A DNA stretch of 64,000 nucleotides from Euphorbia lathyris (taxonomy: Eukaryota; Streptophyta; Magnoliopsida; Malpighiales; Euphorbiaceae): positions 78,800,441 to 78,864,440 of the forward strand of contig NC_088914.1 in assembly GCF_963576675.1 (NCBI RefSeq). The letters run 5' to 3'. Below are positions 57,635-64,000 of the stretch, one piece after another. The translations under genes were made by a program, and so were the position numbers. The first letter of the stretch is position 1. Every line of letters starts with the position of its first letter. The notes under the pieces were generated by a model. The model was not told where the DNA came from, ran no database searches, and was given only the letters and a program-made list of their open reading frames with translations.

Positions 57635-58978
57635 TGTTGAAACACCTTTCCACATAATTTTGATTTGACAAAATTGTTTAAGTGTAATTAAAAACATATT
57701 CTAAACACACTAAGTTTAAATGCTTTGATTTATTCTACTAATGTGTTTGTTCAATGTTGAGTTAAATTGATTATAAGACATAAGGATTAAAAGGCCCAAG
57801 CCCAACACAACAGTCAAAGCCCAAGTCAAACTGTTCAATGCAACTCGGCCCGCGTTCATCAAAACGGTGTCGCTGTGTACTAAACGCAACTCAGCAAGAG
57901 AAGGATCTAGAAGACCTTCAGAGAACAACTTCGGAACGAAGCTGCTGAGTTGATTCGACAAAGCGTACAAAACAGCAGCTGGCTAAGGAAAACTTCCAGA
58001 CAAAGTATTTCCACTTTGGGTAAAGTTCAGACGACACAATATGCTGTCTAGTTGACTTTACCATAAAAGGAGAGACACTCTGCCGAGCTGACCAAAAGCT
58101 GACCGAGGACAGAAGATACATAAATCTGATTGGCCGAGAGCTCTGAGCAAGTCAGGATGACAATGACAGGAAGTCGTTTCCCTCCAACGGTTATTTCGAA
58201 ATTCGAAATGATCGATGCCTCAAGACATCTCTATAAATAGTGCCATCAGAAGCTTCATTCAACACAGAACTTGATCAAGCCATTACGCTGACCAAATTTC
58301 TACACAAGTTCTGCAAGCAAGAAGCAAAGCAATCTTACACTACATTTCATATATTTGTGTAAAAGTCTAGAGTGATTATTTAATCATCTAAGGTGTCTTA
58401 GCATTCATTGTTTAGGACAAACACTTATCATTTCTAGAGATTAGAAAGGAGAGGCTGAGTACTCAGTCATAGTACTCAGCAAGAGATTAGGATTGAGTAG
58501 AGGTATAGAGGAAGGTACCCTTGTTATACTCAGTTGCTAAGATTGTAAAAGGTTTGAGGCTCTACCTTTAAAGAGCTCAGTAGAGGATTCGAAATCTCGG
58601 AACGTGTTCCGGGGACAGGACGTAGGCTTAGAAGAAGCCGAACCTGGATAAATCTGCTGAGTAACGTATTTCTTACCTTAAACTCCTTATATATATTGCT
58701 TGCTTAAATAACCAAAATCTGACCAAGTAAAGAGGTCAAGCTGAGTTGTGCGCATCGAACATCTGAGCTCAGGAATAGACTTTAAGTGCTATCTCCTGAC
58801 TCAAGTCAAGAAACTGACCTAGTCACCAGTTGACTAAGCCAGTATCTTACTGATCACTCAGCGCCGCTGTTAAAACCTTTTCTCTTAAGAAAAAAAGTTC
58901 GCCCAAACTTAAGAAAAAGTTTAAATAGTTCCTAACCCCCCCTTGGAACTATACTTGCAACGTTATAAGGGACCAACA
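57635..58978 (+). repeat. 3' LTR of copia-B
   Basis: 1,344 bp, collinear with the 5' LTR; TATA box at 58232-58239. Confidence 0.93.
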
Positions 58979-58983
58979 CTTAA

Positions 58984-61900
58984 GGGCGACATAAATCCAT
59001 CATCAAGTGGATAACATATCATTTTACCTTCATCATATGCTGGCGGTGCCAGGTGTGCTTTGTATAAAAATTAAGAGTTGTCCTATTAAATTAACTAACT
59101 ATTTACAATAGAAATGTTAAATTATTTTCAATTCTTCATCTACTTAATTACATTGATATTTTTTTGAAGGTACATGATACAAAACTATCAAGATGCAATG
59201 GCCATATGTAGATGGTGTAGATATCCAGATTTTTTCATTATGTTTACATGCAACTCAAAATGGTCCGAAATTTAAAGTTTTCTTGGTAAAGATAACCTAT
59301 GAGCAGAAGATATACCAGATATAATAACGAGAGTTTTCAAAATGAAGTTGGATATGTTGATATGTGACTTGAAATCTGTTAAAATATTTGGAAGAATTAT
59401 AGCACATAAGTAAATAATTATTTAGTGTTACCAGTTTTTATCTAATGAAAATTTAATTTCACTACACAAATCCATTTTTATTGGACAGTTATGTATACAA
59501 TCGAGTTCCAAAAGTGTGGTCTACCTCATGCACATATATTGTTATTCTTACAACTAGAAGACAAACATCCAAATGGTAAGAATATCGATAAAATTAGTTC
59601 GGCTGAAATCCCCGATTCCATTGAAAATCCACAATTATATGAGACAGTGAAGAAATTTATGTTACATGGCCCATATGGTGTTTCAAATACAAAATCACCA
59701 TGCATGAAAGATAGAAAATGTTCAAAGCACCTCCCTAAAAAATTCACTAGGGAGACAATAGTTGATGAATTTGGGTATCCAGTGTATATGAGAAGAGATA
59801 ATGAACGAATAGTAGAAAAAAAATCATACTCTACTTGACAATAGATTTGTGGTGTCATACAATAGTGAATTGTTATTGAAGTGTGTTGCGCATATTAATA
59901 TAGAATGGTGCAATCAACAAAGGGTTATCAAGTATCTTTTCAAGTACATTAACAAAGACAATGATAGAATCACTACAACATTTTACCAGCCTAAGGGAGA
60001 CAGTGACAATGGTGATATTGAGGATGAAATAAAAATGTATTATGATTGCAGATACATTTCTCCATGTGAGACGGTATGGAGAATTTTTTCATTTCCAATA
60101 AGTCATCAAGAACCACATGTTGAAAGGTTAAGTTTCCATCTTCCGAATGAACGATGCATTGTATTTCATGATGATGAACCAATTGAAAATGTTGTCACAA
60201 AATATGGTCAAGTAGGAACTATATTCCCAGAGTGGATGAAAGCAATGAAGTATATCATGAAGCTAGAGAATCGAGTTATGTTGAATTTCCAAATAAGTTT
60301 GTGTGGAAAGAAGTTGAAGTGATTGATGCATCTGCTTACATGACAAAAACAATGAAAAAATGGTGTGCAAGACAAAGAAGATTTTCTGTTGGTAGAATAT
60401 TTTACGTCCATCCAGGTGTTGGTGAATTATATTATCTCAGAATTTTGTTAAATATTGTCAAGGGCCCAACTAAATATGATGATATCAAAACTGTGAATGG
60501 TATTATATACCCTACTTTTAAAGAAGCGTATTTTGCATTAGGATTAGTTGACGATGATAAAAAAATATGTATTTGCAATACAAGAAGCATCCTTTTGGGG
60601 AACATGCCATTTTGTAGGTGTATTGTTTGCTACATTGTTGTTCTCGAATTGGATTTCAAGGCCAAATGAATTGTGGAATCAAACATGGCACCTTTTTGTG
60701 ATGTTATTCTACATTTTCAACAGAAGCTCCTTAATAACAAAGGTACTACATTAAATTTTAATATTTTTCTTTAAATACATCATATAATGTTATAATATTT
60801 TAGTTAGTAATCCATATATAATTATATATGATACATCAACTCATTTTCGAATGCATTAGTCAATTTATTAATGTAATTGCCATTTTACAATTTTTTTTAA
60901 TAGAACTAAGAATGGTCGATGAGCAATTGAAGAGCTACACACTTTTTGAGATAGAGAATTTGTTGAAAAAAAATGAAAGAAGCTTGAAAGATTATGATTC
61001 TTTACCTTACCTAGATGTTGCCCGAATTAATGAAGCTAGAAATAGTATTATTCAAGATGAATTTTGTTACGGCAGAAAGTTATTGGTAGAAAAAAGTGAG
61101 CATCTTATTCAGTCATTAAATTGCGACTAAACAATTGTGTACCAAACAGTTATGGGTGCTGTCAAAAAAGAAAATGGAGGAGTTTTTTTTTTTTGTTTAT
61201 GGATTTGGAGGCACAAGAAAAATGTTTATATGAAAAACTTTAACATCATTTATCAGATCCAAAGGAGATATTGTACTTAGTATAGCATCAAGTGGAATAG
61301 CTTCTCTTCTTATGCTTAGGGGGAGAACTGCACATTCTCGATTTGGTATATCGATAGTTATAAATGAAGACTCAACATACAACATCAAACAAGGAAGTGC
61401 ATTAGCCGAGTTAATTGTTAAGGCAAGGCTTATCATATGGGATGAGGCACAAATGGTACATAAACATTGTTTTGAAGCATTCGACAGAACTTTAAGAGAT
61501 GTAATGCGTTTCCAAAATGCTAATAGAATGAGTTTACCATTTGGTGGAAAAGTTGTTGATTTTGGTGGTGATTTTAGGCAAATACTACCTGTCATTCCTA
61601 AAGGTAGCAGATAAAACATTGTTTCAGCCACTATAAATGTATCTCATTTGTGAAAATACTGCAGAGTTCTTAAATTAACCAAGAACACGAGGCTTTAAAA
61701 TGGCAGTGGAAATGAAAATAATGAAGAGTTCAAATTGTTTTCTGAATGTATCTTAAGTATTGGGGATGGAACAATTGGTGGAGCAAATGACAGAGAAAAT
61801 ACATTTTATGTACCTGAAGACTTATTGATGGAAAACAATCGAAATCCAATATACTTACAAGAGCGTGTCATTCTTGAATCAATATTGGATATTGTGAACA

Positions 61901-62447
61901 AAGTCAGTACCTTTATGTTGACTTCATGGCCAGGTGAAGAAAAATGTTACTTAAGTTCAGATACTATTTGCAAAGTTGAAATTAGGAGGCATAACAATGA
62001 AGATGTCTACACTCCGGAATTTTTTAATAGTATAAATTCATCGGGATTGCCAAATCACAAATTGATATTAAAGATTGGAATATCTGTCATGCTACTGAGC
62101 AATATAGATCAAACTTCTGGATTATGTAACGACACTCGATTAATCGTTACTCAATTAGGAGAACATGCAATTGAAGTAGAGGAAAGTACGGGTTGTAACA
62201 TTGGACAAAAAATTTACATTCCTCGGCTTGCTTTGACTCCATCAGATATCAAAGAAGAAAATATCATTTGGTTGTATATTTTGCAATTACAATAAATAAA
62301 AGTCATGGACAATCACTAGCACATATTGGATTATATCTTCCACGCCCAGTATTCAGCCATGGTCAAATGTATGTGGTAGTCTCAAGAGTTACTAGCAAAA
62401 AAGGATTAAAAATTCTCATTTGTGATGATGATTGGGAAAATATGTAA
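58984..62447 (+). pseudogene. Helitron Rep (HUH) and PIF1-type helicase, C-terminal part
   Basis: After the CTTAA duplication the Helitron frame resumes (GDI.PSS.., HIILPSSYAGG). After a likely intron it reads MAICRWCRYPDFFIMFTCN, then the HUH motif GLPHAHILLFL near 59516 and the Tyr region VIKYLFKYINKDND near 59928. The helicase half starts near 61190 with a damaged Walker A (GFGGTRKMF instead of a GTGKT type), then IASSGIASLL, Walker B IIWDEAQM at about 61432, GGDFRQILPV at about 61567, and C-terminal blocks NDTRLIVTQLG and [20 protein letters not shown] before stop at 62445-62447. Several frameshifts, stops and TA-rich interruptions (60740-60900) show it is dead. Confidence 0.85.
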
Positions 62448-62607
62448 CTCTACGCAAAATGTAGTTTTTAAAGAACTATTTAATAATATTAATTGAATTA
62501 TTCATCATTCATTATTCAGTACACTAAATTATAATAATTATAGATATATTAAATTTTAATATATGTAATTCTGAATATCTACATAATGTCAATGAAAATA
62601 AATAAGA

Positions 62608-62640
62608 GGACCGTGCAAAATAGTACAGGTCTAAAACTAG
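62608..62640 (+). other. Helitron 3' terminus: hairpin and CTAG
   Basis: GACCGTGC-aaaata-GTACAGGTC forms an imperfect hairpin, then TAAAACTAG, with host T at 62641. It resembles the terminus of the small element at 25579 (GGTCAAAAACTAG). Confidence 0.78.
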
Positions 62641-63626
62641 TATGTCTCTATATCAAATAAACACCAAAATATATCCCTATGTTTTTCAAATTACACAAAA
62701 AATGCTATAATCTAACACATTGATGATGTGACACTAATAACAAAACATGTCAGCATCCACCTCACCTCAATATCTGTCCCCAAATTAGAAAAATATTGAT
62801 CCATTACCAGTATTGTGATCAACAACATACTCAGTTCTCACGAAACTCAACTTAATGCCAATGCCATATGAAGAACTTTGACCCATTCTCCTCTACACCT
62901 CTGTTGGATTGCCTTTCACATCCTTTGAACTTCCAAGATTTCCATTCTCAGAAAAGCATACATATGAGTATTTCTCACTAGTACTCTTAATTTGGCCAAA
63001 AAAGCGATCCCCAAACAAAGCCAAACTTATCACAGTAAGAGATTAAAATCATTAGGAAACAATAAATCCATCCGTTTTGATTCCAAGATCAAGCCGTCCA
63101 AATTCAAAAGCCAAATTAGAAATGAAAGATAGAAACCAAGGGGAACTAAAAACTGAGAGATCCCTTAGAAGATACAAAGACGAGAAACCCTCAAATCGAC
63201 ATAATATGAAACCATCACCGTGAGATGACTACTCGACGTCTCCAAATGAGAGAAAGGGTGTAACCCCCTCACTTGGATCACATGATATCTCACACAATAT
63301 CAGTTATAGACATGCTTTCAATTCTCAAGCTTATATTCATTTATAATCCAACCATTATCCAGTTCCAGTATGTGCACAAGGCTCAACATGCCGTATTTAC
63401 TCAAAACACTACAACATACTCAATCATATCACTTTCTTATCAATCATGACGTATCACAAACACTCAAACATTATCCACATCATTCACATCAGATTCAACC
63501 ACATCTCACACTCAACAAGTCATAAGGCACAATACATGCATACACATATATAAGCAATATGCTTACCGTCACACTTGGTTCGATCTATTCAACACGATCG
63601 GGTGTGCGTTCAATTGCATTTATCAA
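62641..63626. other. Spacer right of the Helitron
   Basis: No supported ORF. 63240-63600 is a low-G, CA-rich stretch ('cacatcagattcaaccacatctcac'), possibly antisense leader or intron sequence of the gypsy fragment that follows. No LTR pair is visible. Confidence 0.4.
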
Positions 63627-63815
63627 CTATATCAGGATCTGTACTACCCTCAAACTCTGTTGCGCCCATCTTTTTAAGCCTTTCAAAATTTTTATCAAAG
63701 ACTGGCGCATCTCGACGAGTTTGAACACGTGGCTGAGGCTGACCTTGAGCCAAATAGATTCCCATCATCTGTTCAAACTGGTTGTACCCCTGAGGATAAC
63801 CTGCATGTTCTGAAC
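63627..63815 (-). pseudogene. Ty3/gypsy gag N-terminal fragment
   Basis: The minus strand reads GYPQGYNQFEQMMG, then FDKNFERLKKMGATEFEGST and DPDIVDK. The FER.KK.GA.EFEG..DP block is the usual start of the gypsy capsid domain (family recall). The frame is lost at 63627, and the upstream side is cut at 63815 by the probable CACTA end. Confidence 0.5.
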
Positions 63816-64000
63816 ACTACACCATAGATGGTCTGTTGCAACACCGAATAAATGTTGGCTAAAGTCGTTATACTGTTGCTAGAGATTTTTAGGCAACATG
63901 ATTTGCCAAAAAAAGGTGTTCCTTTTTTGCTTGTTGCCAAAGATGTCTTTAGCAACATTTTTTCACATTTTTAGCAACATCAGTACAAGTGTTGCTACAC
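63816..64000 (+). mobile_element. Probable CACTA element terminus, running off the window
   Basis: It starts CACTACACC and has at least seven GTTGC or GCAAC subterminal motifs within 180 bp, in both orientations (for example tgttgcaacacc, ggcaacatg, tagcaacat). CACTA ends carry such clustered subterminal repeats, which bind transposase. Other end and TSD are not in view. Confidence 0.5.

Larger units (their letters stand above)
47445..58978 (+). mobile_element. Copia-B: Sirevirus-like Ty1/copia retrotransposon, nearly complete
   Basis: LTRs 47445-48794 and 57635-58978, TG...CA; target duplication CTTAA at 47440-47444 and 58979-58983. Order is PBS, gag, pol, ORF3, polypurine tracts. It is the same family as copia-A but has a distinct LTR subtype. 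LTRs differ by about 19 substitutions by eye plus a C-run length change, suggesting a fairly recent insertion. Each ORF has one to three in-frame stops, so this copy is not coding-competent as it stands. Confidence 0.93.
45101..62640 (+). mobile_element. Autonomous-type Helitron, decayed and split by two insertions
   Basis: Rep/helicase fragments in order on the plus strand (45101-45871, 47108-47444, 58984-62447) are followed by a 3' hairpin and CTAG ending at 62640, with host T next. Removing the hAT (45872-47107) and copia-B (47445-58978) gives a gene of about 4.5 kb, typical for a plant Helitron. The start coordinate is the first supported coding base, not the true 5' end. Confidence 0.82.

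Noticed and set aside
1..64000. tRNA or rRNA genes
   Set aside because: I looked for cloverleaf cores and conserved rRNA blocks by eye. The only tRNA-like matches are the retrotransposon primer binding sites. A tRNAscan run would be decisive.

Overview
The window reads as nuclear DNA of a eudicot plant. It is AT-rich, has GT-AG spliced genes, and is dominated by nested transposable elements of typical plant families: Sirevirus-like Ty1/copia, Athila-like Ty3/gypsy, hAT, MULE, PIF/Harbinger, Helitron, LINE and a probable CACTA. Only two ordinary host genes are well supported, both in the first 9 kb: a seven-exon histidine-phosphatase (phosphoglycerate mutase-like) gene on the minus strand (615-6077) and a single-exon coiled-coil WEB-family-like gene on the plus strand (8073-8972). 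A 5'-truncated LINE tail lies between them.

9.8-33.4 kb is one nest. A roughly 1.3-kb hAT element (8-bp TSD ATTGAGAT) was entered by a Sirevirus-type copia element on the minus strand (copia-A, 10504-32764, TSD AGTTC). That element was in turn entered by an Athila-like LTR element with no pol genes (16251-24735, TSD GTTGA) and by a small Helitron-like tandem-repeat element (25579-27524) flanked by an unexpected 143-bp target duplication.

33.4-45 kb holds no firm gene. It contains a 2-kb long-inverted-repeat element, a 732-bp tandem repeat split by a 667-bp TIR element, a MULE MITE, a PIF/Harbinger element with CAGTT-rich ends, and weak minus-strand exon-like segments. 45.1-62.6 kb is a decayed autonomous Helitron (Rep HUH domain plus PIF1-type helicase, 3' hairpin and CTAG end) split by a 1.2-kb hAT and by a second, 11.5-kb copy of the copia family (copia-B, 47445-58978, TSD CTTAA). 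The window ends in a gypsy gag scrap cut by a probable CACTA terminus.

Two things stand out. First, the Athila-like element carries 40 copies of an 11-nt dyad, consensus ACGCGGGGCGT, always in pairs 20-21 bp apart. The pairs are direct in both LTRs and inverted in the internal region, and two of the clusters sit just upstream of TATA boxes. Second, both copia copies carry a roughly 965-990-codon third ORF downstream of pol, related in layout to the Athila-like ORF. Each has its own conserved TATA box about 100 bp before the start codon, so the ORF looks like a captured, separately transcribed gene.
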